Origin: Ardenticatenales bacterium
GTDB lineage: Bacteria; Chloroflexota; Anaerolineae; Epilineales; Epilineaceae
Length of the DNA: 33,841 nucleotides
Reading direction: 5' to 3'
NCBI GenBank assembly: GCA_020853525.1
Contig: JADYYS010000008.1
Location: 1 to 33,841 of the forward strand
Part shown: in pieces, positions 1 to 6,546 of the stretch
How the letters are laid out: the number at the start of each line of letters is the position of its first letter
How positions within the stretch are numbered: position 1 is the stretch's first letter
Made by a program: the position numbers and the translations under genes
The notes under the pieces: generated by a model
Database searches by the model: none
Told to the model about the DNA's origin: nothing
What the model saw: only the letters and a program-made list of their open reading frames with translations

Positions 1-76
1 CTTCTGGGTGCCCGCGAAGGCGGGCACCATGGCGGCCCGCCAGGGACGCCTGCAGCCGGCCAGCTTCAGCTGCCGG
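1..76. repeat. Half copy of a long palindromic repeat
   Basis: The reverse complement of this stretch matches 148-223 with only about eight to ten differences, so the two form a long inverted repeat separated by about 70 bases. It holds two inner hairpins: GTGCCCGC/GCGGGCAC type arms around a GAAG-like loop near 8-28, and CCGGC..GCCGG type arms near 52-76. No gene is visible in it. It is cut by the window edge. Confidence 0.8.
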
Positions 77-122
77 TGGATTGCGACTCGCCGTCATCCG
101 CAGATCGTCACGTGACGGTCTA

Positions 123-325
123 CTAGGGCGTGTTTGCAGACCCAGTCCCGGCAGCTAAAGCTGGCCGGCTAGAGGCGCCCCTAGCGGGTCGCCATGGTGC
201 CCGCCTTCGCGGGCACCCCGAGGTTTGAAGCGCCCGCGCAGGCGGGCGCAATGGCCGAAGGCCATCAGCCGGCCGGCTTCAGCCGCCGGTCTTTTCCGTG
301 GCCACCCTTTGCAAACACGCCTTAG
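123..325. mobile_element. MITE-like element with 16-bp terminal inverted repeats
   Basis: CTAGGGCGTGTTTGCA at 123-138 is matched by its inverted form TGCAAACACGCCTTAG at 310-325, 15 of 16 bases. The interval is about 200 bases, has no transposase and contains family B repeat 148-289. CTAG/TTAG at the tips would fit a TNA-type target duplication, as in some IS5-group elements, but that is inference. The right tip supplies the TAA stop (322-324, minus strand) of the next gene. Confidence 0.55.
148..289. repeat. Bipartite inverted repeat element, family B copy 1
   Basis: A minus-oriented unit (148-223) is followed at once by a plus-oriented unit (226-289), making an imperfect palindrome of about 140 bases. 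Each unit has an outer CCGGC(A/G)GCTGAAGC-type half and an inner GTGCCCGC-type hairpin next to ATGGC. The same bipartite layout recurs at 17450-17592, which marks it as a dispersed family and not a chance structure. Confidence 0.8.
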
Positions 326-1542
326 CCCGCCATCACCCCGCCCACCGCTGCCAACGCCAGCTGGAACGCCCCCATCGCCCCGGCCGCGAACGCCGCGGCG
401 TAGCCGAGCCGCGCCAGCTCGACGCGCGGTGCGGCACGGGTCAGGGCCACGACGAGCGCCAGCCCGATCGCCAGGTCGAAGCTGCCGGCCACGAGCCGCG
501 GTGTGATGCCGGTCGGGGGCAGCGGTACTCCGGCGACGACGAACGCGATGCCGGCAGCGGCGAGCCAGCCGACGACGGACGGCGGAGCACCTTCCGCCGC
601 GCCCGCGGTCCGCTGGCCGACGACCGCCGCTGCCAGCAGCCCGGTGCCGGTGAGCACGAGGAGCAGGGACAGCGGGCCGACCGTCGGGACGAGGATGCGC
701 GATGCGGGCCAGAGCACGACGAGCGCCCACATCGACAGGTTCCAGGCCGACGGCTTGGTCGACACCGGCAGCAAGCGGCGCATGACCAGGACCGCCGCCA
801 ACGTCCAGACGGCAGCGAACCAGGCATCGAGCGACGCCGTTCCGGACAGCGCGGAACGCCACGGCACGAGGCGTGCGAGCGCCGTCCCAAGCGCGACGGC
901 CGACAGCACCGCCAGGACGGGCAGGAAAGGACGCACGGCGCGGCTGAACGACAGCATCCGTGCAGCGAAGGCGGTCTCGGCCGGCGCACCGTCGAGCGTC
1001 GTCGCGGCTGCCAGATGCATCCCGGCGACGGCGGCCGCGGCGAACAGCCATGCCATGAGGAACAGTTGATGCAGCCGCAGCGTCGGCCCGCCGGCGGGTG
1101 TCGGGCCGGGTTCGACGTGCACGTTGAACCCGGCGTCGGGGTAGATCGTGCAGTCCATCGCGTAGTCGCCGACGACCGCGAACTGGCGCGCCCAGCGCTG
1201 GCCGGGTGCCAGGACGAACGGTCCGAAGGCATGGTCCTGGACATCGTGGTTGACGACGATCAGCCGGTTGCCGACGGTGGTGCCGACGCGCTGCGGCAGC
1301 ACGTCGGCCACGGACTCGCCGCGCGCGACGCGCTCGGCGGTGCCCGGAGGGATCGTGTACACGTCGTCGCGGGTCGCGCGGCGCACCGGATCGAGGCGCG
1401 CCGCGGCGGCGATGGCCACGGCTCCGACCACGGCGAATGCCAGCGCCCCGCGGACGGCGCGCGCGCGGCGGGGCGCGTCGTCGATCTTCGCGGCGGTGTC
1501 GGACATCGTGGCGGGCGTCCGCTGTGCCTCCGTGGGCGTCAT
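322..1542 (-). CDS. Membrane protein with N-terminal cupredoxin-like domain
   Basis: The 406-residue product has one membrane segment (about 31-49), then an extracytoplasmic domain (about 60-147), then about seven more membrane segments to the C-terminus. The soluble part looks like a cupredoxin fold: a beta-rich VVNHDVQDHAFGPF stretch (His99, His104), then a GDYAMDC stretch (Cys131) and NVHVEP (His142). The usual Cys-x-x-His...Met ligand run after the cysteine is not intact: Tyr134 sits where His is expected. Copper binding is therefore not assured. Its ATG overlaps the SCO1 stop by 4 nt (ATGA), so the two are probably co-translated. SCO1 partnership suggests a role in copper handling or respiratory oxidase assembly, but no oxidase gene is present here. 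The TAA stop lies in the tip of a MITE-like element. Confidence 0.75.
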   Translation of the reverse strand: MTPTEAQRTPATMSDTAAKIDDAPRRARAVRGALAFAVVGAVAIAAAARLDPVRRATRDDVYTIPPGTAERVARGESVADVLPQRVGTTVGNRLIVVNHDVQDHAFGPFVLAPGQRWARQFAVVGDYAMDCTIYPDAGFNVHVEPGPTPAGGPTLRLHQLFLMAWLFAAAAVAGMHLAAATTLDGAPAETAFAARMLSFSRAVRPFLPVLAVLSAVALGTALARLVPWRSALSGTASLDAWFAAVWTLAAVLVMRRLLPVSTKPSAWNLSMWALVVLWPASRILVPTVGPLSLLLVLTGTGLLAAAVVGQRTAGAAEGAPPSVVGWLAAAGIAFVVAGVPLPPTGITPRLVAGSFDLAIGLALVVALTRAAPRVELARLGYAAAFAAGAMGAFQLALAAVGGVMAG

Positions 1543-2459
1543 CGAGCCTTGGCCGCACGGTGATCACTGACCAGGACGTTGACGTCGGCGGCCAGTTCGG
1601 CCGGATCGAATGGCGCCAGGTAGGACGAGCGCAGCCGGCCCTCGGGGTCGATGAGGAACACGACGCCCGAGTGCGCGACCGTGTAGGCCGGCGAGCCGGG
1701 CTCGAAGCCGCCGGGCACTCCGGCGTTGTGACCGAGGGCCGATGAGCCCGCGGCGCGGTCGTCGTCGCCGGCCGCCGCGTCACCGCTGTGGTCGTCGTCC
1801 GGGAGATCCGCAGCCCCACCGTGACCGTCGCCCGCCGCCTCGTCGTGTCCGGCGATCTGTGCCGCCCGGGTCGCGACGTCCGGCGGGAGATCGCGCGTGT
1901 ACGTCGTCCCAAAGGCGTCGGCGATCGCCGGCAGGCCGTCGCCCGCTTCGAGGCCGACGAATGACGGGTCGAACCCGGCCATGTAGCGGCCGAGAACATC
2001 GGGCGTATCGCGCTCCGGGTCGACGGTGATCATCGCCACGTCGAGCGCGTTCGACCCGTCGCCGAGGGCGGCCTTGGCCGCGGCGAGGAGAGCCAGCGTC
2101 TGGGGGCAGACGTCCGGGCACGTGGTGTAGCCGAAGAACAGGGCCACGACCTTGCCGCGACGCTCGGCCAGGTCCCACGGCGCGCCGGCGGTGTCCCAGG
2201 CGCGGACGTCGGGGGCCGGCAAGGCGGGCGAGAGCACGAAGCCGTGCAGTTCGGCGGCCGCGGCATCCGCGGGGACATCGTCGCGCACGCCGTCCGGCAC
2301 ATCGGTGCCCTCCGCGGTCACGTTCGGCCGGACGGACAGGTGCGCCGGCGTCGTGATCACCTGCCGTGCGATCAGGGCGCCGGCCGCCAGGAGCGCCGCG
2401 AGGGCCGCGGGGGCCAACCACCGGGAGCCGTGCGTAGCGCGTCGTTCGGGGGGTGTCAT
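1539..2459 (-). CDS. SCO1/SenC family copper chaperone-like protein
   Basis: The protein has 306 residues: an N-terminal membrane anchor (about 15-33), then a thioredoxin-fold SCO domain. The family motif is present as TTCPDVCP (Cys114 and Cys118), with the conserved distal histidine in YTVAHSG (His263). In characterised members these three residues bind copper, and the protein delivers it to cytochrome oxidase CuA or acts as a thiol reductase. Between about residues 189 and 257 lies an unusual Asp/Gly/His-rich insert (His205, His213, His224, His244) absent from typical SCO proteins; it could be a flexible metal-binding loop. The gene is 4-nt overlapped with the downstream cupredoxin-like gene. 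An inverted repeat lies upstream at 2498-2524. Confidence 0.92.
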   Translation of the reverse strand: MTPPERRATHGSRWLAPAALAALLAAGALIARQVITTPAHLSVRPNVTAEGTDVPDGVRDDVPADAAAAELHGFVLSPALPAPDVRAWDTAGAPWDLAERRGKVVALFFGYTTCPDVCPQTLALLAAAKAALGDGSNALDVAMITVDPERDTPDVLGRYMAGFDPSFVGLEAGDGLPAIADAFGTTYTRDLPPDVATRAAQIAGHDEAAGDGHGGAADLPDDDHSGDAAAGDDDRAAGSSALGHNAGVPGGFEPGSPAYTVAHSGVVFLIDPEGRLRSSYLAPFDPAELAADVNVLVSDHRAAKAR

Positions 2460-2497
2460 GGGGTCATCGTCCTGGTCGCTAGTTGCCGGAATGCACG

Positions 2498-2524
2498 CTG
2501 GCCGCCGTGCGGGACGGCGGCCAG
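2498..2524 (-). terminator. Perfect 11-bp inverted repeat between two minus-strand genes
   Basis: CTGGCCGCCGT and ACGGCGGCCAG are exact reverse complements around a GCGGG loop, and flanking bases could extend the stem by about three pairs. It sits between the His-rich membrane gene and the SCO1 gene. No T-run follows, so it may be an intrinsic-like terminator, an mRNA stabiliser or an attenuator for the SCO1 operon. Confidence 0.55.
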
Positions 2525-2574
2525 TGTACAGGAGGTTTATGATGACGGGCCGTACATGAATCGCCCATGCGCCC

Positions 2575-3198
2575 CTATGCGGCGCTCGTCAAGCCTGCCG
2601 GCTTCCGCGTGCACGAGCACGTCGGGGGATGCGCGACATACTCGGCCTTCGACGGGTACATGTGCTTGTACATGGCGATGACCATCGGGATGAACACGAC
2701 CGTGTTGTAGAAGAGGTGGAGCTCGACGCGGAACTGGTGGGGCTTGTCGCCCAGCTGGAACAGCACCCACTGGAGAATGCTCGTCGGAACCGCCGAGCCG
2801 AACAGGTTCTGGTGCAGGGCGTACTGTGCCTGAAGCAGCAAGTGCTCGATGTGGTGCCAGAACTGGATCGCGAGTGAAATGGTCCACCACGTGCGCGACG
2901 AACCCTTGAAGCCCGGCCGCAGCAGGAACAGACCGATCAGCATGACGATCGCGTAGCCGTAATGGAGCGTCTCGCTCTTGGCGAGCCACGGGAAGAACTG
3001 CCCGAGGAACCCGCGCGACGCCGGACGCGGCCACCCGAGGACGAACACCTGGACGGCCTGGGTAAGGTGCTCGGCCCAGTGCGCGAGCACGATGAACAGG
3101 TAGACCTGCAGCGCGCGCTCGTGCCACACGTTGTTCAAGCGGTCCATCATGTTCGCCCAGCCCGAGACGCGGGGCGCGGACAGCGTGGAAGTGGTCAT
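2575..3198 (-). CDS. Histidine-rich multi-pass membrane protein, unknown function
   Basis: From the ATG at 3198, preceded by GAGGAG about 12 nt upstream, the product has 207 residues; an upstream in-frame ATG at 3354 would add an Arg-rich tail that overlaps mutM and is unlikely. I see four or five hydrophobic segments (about 30-54, 79-95, 106-124, 138-150, 160-178). Histidines lie in or next to these segments: His40 and His44 (HWAEH), His79, His115, His116 and His119 (WHHIEH), and His161. HxxxH and HHxxH pairs inside membrane helices recall membrane metal or haem sites, but I do not recognise the family. The protein is aromatic-rich and has a promoter of its own. The neighbouring SCO1 and cupredoxin-like genes make a metal link possible; this is inference only. 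Confidence 0.75.
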   Translation of the reverse strand: MTTSTLSAPRVSGWANMMDRLNNVWHERALQVYLFIVLAHWAEHLTQAVQVFVLGWPRPASRGFLGQFFPWLAKSETLHYGYAIVMLIGLFLLRPGFKGSSRTWWTISLAIQFWHHIEHLLLQAQYALHQNLFGSAVPTSILQWVLFQLGDKPHQFRVELHLFYNTVVFIPMVIAMYKHMYPSKAEYVAHPPTCSCTRKPAGLTSAA

Positions 3199-3234
3199 GG
3201 TTCGGGTCGACTCCTCGTTCCTGGAATGATCCCG

Positions 3235-3263
3235 ATTATCCTGCGGCGTCCGGATCGCCGCAA
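3235..3263 (-). promoter_or_regulatory. Sigma70-type promoter for the His-rich membrane gene
   Basis: On the minus strand TTGCGG (3258-3263) and GATAAT (3235-3240) are 17 bp apart. The -10 matches consensus in 5 of 6 bases and the -35 in 3 of 6. Predicted transcription starts near 3228, about 30 nt before the ATG at 3198, with GAGGAG between. This supports the shorter start for that gene. Confidence 0.55.
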
Positions 3264-3298
3264 TCCGGTTCGCGCGCCAACGGCATGGGGTGTTTCCG

Positions 3299-4183
3299 TC
3301 AGCCCGGCGCCGGTTCGATCCGCGGTGCCTGTTCCGTCTGCGGCGACCCGCCACGTTTCGCCGCAGGCGGCGCCTGACAGGTCGGGCAGACGTGCGTGCT
3401 CCGCCCGCCGACGACCAGGCGCTCGACCGGCGTGCCGCAGGCGGGGCAGGGCTCGCCGGTTCGCCGAAATACGAGCAGCGTGCCCTGCATCTCGCCGCGA
3501 TTGCCGGTCAGGTCTCGGTAGCCGCCGGTCGAGAAGCTCGTTCCGCGCAGCTCGACGCCGCGCGCCAATACGGTGCGGATCGCGCCGTGCAGCCGCCGGA
3601 TGTCGTCGTCCGTCAGGCCGTCGGCCGTGGCCAGCGGGTGGAGGCGGGCGGTGAACAGCGCCTCGTCGGCGTAGATGTTCCCGAGGCCGGCCACGAAGTG
3701 CTGGTCGAGCAGGAGCGGCTTGAGGCGGCCGCGGCGCCCGCGCAGGCGCGCGGCGAATGCGGCCAACGTGAAAGCGTCGTCCAGCGGCTCAGGGCCGAGG
3801 GCTCCGGTGACGGCCGCCGGATCGGCCACCACGTAGAGGCGGCCGAACTTGCGCGGGTCGTGGAAGCGCAGCTCGTCGCCCCGGTCGAGCGCGAAGACGG
3901 TGTGGGCGTGCGGGTTGCGCGGGTGGGCGGCGGGGACGAGCTCGAGCCGGCCGCTCATCTTGAGATGGAGGATCAGCCAGTCGTCCGACAACTGGAGGCA
4001 GAGGTACTTGCCGCGCCGGCCCACGGCAAGGATCGTCTGGCCGGCGAGGCGCGCGTCGACCGCCTCCGGCGTGTTGCGGGGCGCCTGACGCGGCCAGCCG
4101 ACGCGGGCGCCGACGAAGCGGCGGCCGGGCAGGACGGCGGCCAGGTCGCGGGCGTAGGTCTCGACCTCGGGAAGCTCGGGCAT
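3299..4183 (-). CDS. mutM: Formamidopyrimidine-DNA glycosylase (Fpg/MutM)
   Basis: This is a bifunctional base-excision repair enzyme that removes 8-oxoguanine and formamidopyrimidines and nicks the abasic site. The 294 residues begin MPELPEVET, so the catalytic Pro2-Glu3 is intact after Met removal. The conserved lysine of the beta-hairpin is Lys59 (RRGKYL). The helix-two-turn-helix region includes GLGNIYADE (167-174). A C-terminal zinc finger uses Cys246, Cys249, Cys266 and Cys269, with Arg261 in the DNA-contacting GGRSTHVC turn. About 25 extra Pro/Ala-rich residues follow the finger. Length and motif order fit the family fully. It stands alone between two unrelated genes. Confidence 0.97.
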   Translation of the reverse strand: MPELPEVETYARDLAAVLPGRRFVGARVGWPRQAPRNTPEAVDARLAGQTILAVGRRGKYLCLQLSDDWLILHLKMSGRLELVPAAHPRNPHAHTVFALDRGDELRFHDPRKFGRLYVVADPAAVTGALGPEPLDDAFTLAAFAARLRGRRGRLKPLLLDQHFVAGLGNIYADEALFTARLHPLATADGLTDDDIRRLHGAIRTVLARGVELRGTSFSTGGYRDLTGNRGEMQGTLLVFRRTGEPCPACGTPVERLVVGGRSTHVCPTCQAPPAAKRGGSPQTEQAPRIEPAPG

Positions 4184-4216
4184 GGGCCGATTGTACCTTC
4201 CGCGCGCCCATCCCCT

Positions 4217-4249
4217 CGCGGGGGCCGCTCGAACGCGTCGCCCGACGCA
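4217..4249 (+). repeat. Degenerate REP copy
   Basis: The right half (GAACGCGTCGCCCGA) is identical to the REP copies at 5800 and 20304, but the left arm has drifted (GGGGCCGCTC in place of GGGGCGACGC), so the hairpin is weakened. It lies between mutM and the promoter of the lipoprotein gene. Confidence 0.6.
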
Positions 4250-4283
4250 CCGCCGCCTGCCGACGGTGTTGCGGCACAGGGGG

Positions 4284-4312
4284 TTGACGGCGCGCGTTCA
4301 CCGCGCTATGCT
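4284..4312 (+). promoter_or_regulatory. Strong sigma70-type promoter for the lipoprotein gene
   Basis: TTGACG (4284-4289) and TATGCT (4307-4312) are exactly 17 bp apart; the -35 is 5 of 6 and the -10 is 4 of 6 against consensus. It predicts a start near 4319 and a leader of about 80 nt before the ATG at 4401, which has GGAGG 5 nt upstream. It is the best-looking promoter in the window. Confidence 0.7.
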
Positions 4313-4400
4313 GGTTACCGTTGCATTAAGAAGTCCGTCCCCCCGCCGATGCCTCACGCATTCCGTGCTGCGCCGGTGGCCGACGTTTCTGGAGGACCAC

Positions 4401-5738
4401 ATGCCCATCCGCCGCCGCGGAGGCGTTTGGCCGGCCGTTGCCCTGCTGCTTGCGGCCGGATGCGCCGCGGCCGGTTGCCAGGGCGACGACAAAGGCGCTT
4501 CGTTGTCCCAGCTGAAGCGCGACCTCGAGCCGATGACGACTGTGCTCGGCGGCGCCTCGATCTTCAACCTGCCGCCGATCCCGATCGAGGTCGACAACGA
4601 TGGCCGGATCGCGCGGATCGGCGGGTTCAAGAGCGCGCAGGTCGACGAGCTCTGGGAGCGGATCACGGGCAACCCGCTCGTCGGGCGGGTGCGGTTCTTC
4701 AGCGACGACGAGGACGGCGAGAGCTACACCCGCTGGTTCGCCCGCGCCGGCATCCGTCAGCTGACGGTGGCGTCGCGCCGCGACGGGCTGTACGTCCTCG
4801 TGAACGGCCGCCCGCTGCCGTACATCGCCTGGAGCCCGCGCGAGCTCGACAACGTGCTCGACCTCATCGACCGCATGGCCGTCGACGACGACGGCGATCC
4901 GCTCCTGTCCGCCGAGCAGCGCGACATGCTGGCCGACCTGGCGCCCCTCCTGCAGTCCGTGCCGCTCCAGCTGGACTTCAACTTCCCGCCCGCCAAGGGC
5001 GCGCCGCGCGCGCCCAAGCCCCCGTCGCCGGATGCGGACGCGTTCATCATCTCGCTGACCGACGCCGAGCGCGAGACCCTGCCGAGCCAGACGATCGACA
5101 TCGACCTCGACTACGAGCGCCGCAGCGCCGACCGGAGCTGGGTGCCGAGCTGGCTCGGCTTCAGCACGGACGATCTGCGCACGCTGCTGGCGCCGGCCGA
5201 TGTTCGATCGCCGCTCCTGCGCTTGCGGCGCGACCTGCAGGCGCGTCTGCAGCGCGCATCCGTCGACGATGCCGAGCTGCAGCTCACGAACTCCGGCCTT
5301 TACCTCATCGTGGATGGCCGTGCCTTGCCGCACGTCGGCTGGAACGAGGAAACGCTGGCCAACCTGGTCGGCGTCCTGAACCAGCTCTACCCCGCCGGCG
5401 AGCCCCGCACGCGCGACAACGCCTGGGTCGACGTGCTCCGCGCCACGGCGCCGCTCTACAACGACGTCTCGCTCGGCTTCCGTGTCCACTTCCCGGACAG
5501 CGAACGCGTCCGCGCCGCCGCGGCCACCGCCACCGCCGGCGTCGACCCCACCGCCACGCCGACCCGCACCCGCCGCCCGCGGCCGTCCGCGACGCCGCGG
5601 GCGGCGACCAGCGACGCGACGGGCGGGCGTGGGCAAGGGGCATCGGCGACGACCCTTCCGCGCCGGATCGACGTGGACGCGACGTTGACCGCGGCGCCCG
5701 CACCTCGGGCGGTGGCGACGAGGACGCGCCGGCCGTAG
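4401..5738 (+). CDS. Putative lipoprotein with a duplicated domain, unknown function
   Basis: The start is the ATG at 4401, with GGAGG 5 nt upstream and a promoter about 90 nt upstream; an earlier in-frame ATG at 4182 precedes that promoter. The 445 residues open with a basic, hydrophobic signal and a lipobox, LLAAGC (Cys21) or AAAGC (Cys26). Two halves are homologous at an offset of 170 residues: 57-156 and 227-326. Each has an acidic beta stretch (IEVDND / IDIDLD), a G-F-x-S/T-x-x-D-x-L stretch, and the clear motif G-L-Y-x-x-V-x-G-R-x-L-P-x-x-x-W-x-x-x-x-L-x-N-L (from 129 and from 299). The C-terminal 80 or so residues are Ala/Thr/Pro/Arg low complexity. I do not recognise the family; it is probably an extracytoplasmic, lipid-anchored protein. 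No partner is visible. Confidence 0.8.
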   Translation: MPIRRRGGVWPAVALLLAAGCAAAGCQGDDKGASLSQLKRDLEPMTTVLGGASIFNLPPIPIEVDNDGRIARIGGFKSAQVDELWERITGNPLVGRVRFFSDDEDGESYTRWFARAGIRQLTVASRRDGLYVLVNGRPLPYIAWSPRELDNVLDLIDRMAVDDDGDPLLSAEQRDMLADLAPLLQSVPLQLDFNFPPAKGAPRAPKPPSPDADAFIISLTDAERETLPSQTIDIDLDYERRSADRSWVPSWLGFSTDDLRTLLAPADVRSPLLRLRRDLQARLQRASVDDAELQLTNSGLYLIVDGRALPHVGWNEETLANLVGVLNQLYPAGEPRTRDNAWVDVLRATAPLYNDVSLGFRVHFPDSERVRAAAATATAGVDPTATPTRTRRPRPSATPRAATSDATGGRGQGASATTLPRRIDVDATLTAAPAPRAVATRTRRP

Positions 5739-5799
5739 ATCACCTCGCTCCGTGATCCCGCGCCCCGGAAGCATGATCGTCGGATCCCGTCCATCCACC

Positions 5800-5875
5800 G
5801 CGTAGGGGCGATGCGAACGCATCGCCCGATCCCCGTCGCAACACCATGCCCATCATGCCCGTTGCGCCCCTACGG
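5800..5875. repeat. REP palindrome plus inverted head
   Basis: A complete REP (5800-5832) has arms GGGCGATGCG and CGCATCGCCC around AA, with head GCGTAG and tail GATCC. About 30 bases later the head recurs inverted (5864-5873, GTAGGGGCGC on the minus strand), giving a BIME-like pair. The TAG of that inverted head is the stop codon of the 5870-6355 gene. Confidence 0.85.
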
Positions 5876-6355
5876 CGCCGGCGGCTCCATCGACCGCACG
5901 CGCGTCGCCAAGATCATCCGCCACGTCAGGAAGCGGCATGGGTCCGGCGCCAGGTCGACCCCACCGTTCAGGCGGACGTAGTCGTTCACGAACAGGTCGA
6001 GCGTCAGGCCGGGCGCTGCCGGGGCGACGACGGCCTCGACGACGTTGTTCAGCGCGCCTTCCGGGAACCGCAGGAGGACGTGCGTTGCCGGGACGCAGGC
6101 GGTACGACCTTCGGGTTGCAGGGCGGCGAGCCAGCCGAGGGCGATGTTGTCCACCGGCTCGGGCGCCAGCGGATCCCAGTTCCGGTTCACATAGGGCGCG
6201 TAGATCGGGCGCGGTGTCGGTTCCGGGGGCACGACGATCGGGGTCGTATCCTGGCGGGTCAGGGCGGCCGTGGCGGGGGGATGGGGCGGAGCGGCGGTCA
6301 GCAGCGTCAGGGCGGCGAGGCCGAGCGCGGACGCCAGGGCGGCAGGCAAGCGCAT
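5870..6355 (-). CDS. Small secreted protein, unknown function
   Basis: The 161-residue product begins with a clear signal peptide (MRLPAALASALGLAALTLL, cleavage probably between about 22 and 31), then a Pro-rich segment (about 36-55) and a compact domain to the end. It has two cysteines, Cys87 and Cys140, which could form a disulfide outside the cell. I recognise no family. The ATG at 6355 has GGAG 6 nt upstream. It is transcribed divergently from plsX; a short inverted repeat ACTCTG/CAGAGT (6375-6392) lies just downstream of a TATAGA candidate -10 (6392-6397, minus strand) and could be an operator. The TAG stop coincides with the head of an inverted REP. Confidence 0.65.
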   Translation of the reverse strand: MRLPAALASALGLAALTLLTAAPPHPPATAALTRQDTTPIVVPPEPTPRPIYAPYVNRNWDPLAPEPVDNIALGWLAALQPEGRTACVPATHVLLRFPEGALNNVVEAVVAPAAPGLTLDLFVNDYVRLNGGVDLAPDPCRFLTWRMILATRVRSMEPPAP

Positions 6356-6509
6356 GACGGTCTCCAGGGCGCGTACTCTGTCCCTGCAGAGTCTATACGG
6401 ATCGCTGCCTCCGTCGGAGATCCGAGGCGGATCCCGCGACAGAGGGCATGGGCGACGGGGTGAGCCGGACGGCGCCCATTCTAGGCGCCTCGATCGGCGG
6501 GTACAACGG

Positions 6510-6538
6510 TCGAACCGGCCGCGGCGCTATGCTAGAAT
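6510..6538 (+). promoter_or_regulatory. Candidate plsX promoter, possibly leaderless
   Basis: TAGAAT (6533-6538) matches the -10 consensus in 5 of 6 bases; the -35 (TCGAAC, 6510-6515) is poor, with 17-bp spacing. Transcription would start near 6545, almost at the GTG at 6547 where the PlsX family sequence begins. An overlapping TATGCT lies at 6528-6533. Confidence 0.4.
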
Positions 6539-6546
6539 CGCCGGTC

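Noticed and set aside
322-1542. Calling the cupredoxin-like domain a working copper site
   Set aside because: The usual Cys-x-x-His and Met ligands after Cys131 are not present as a set.
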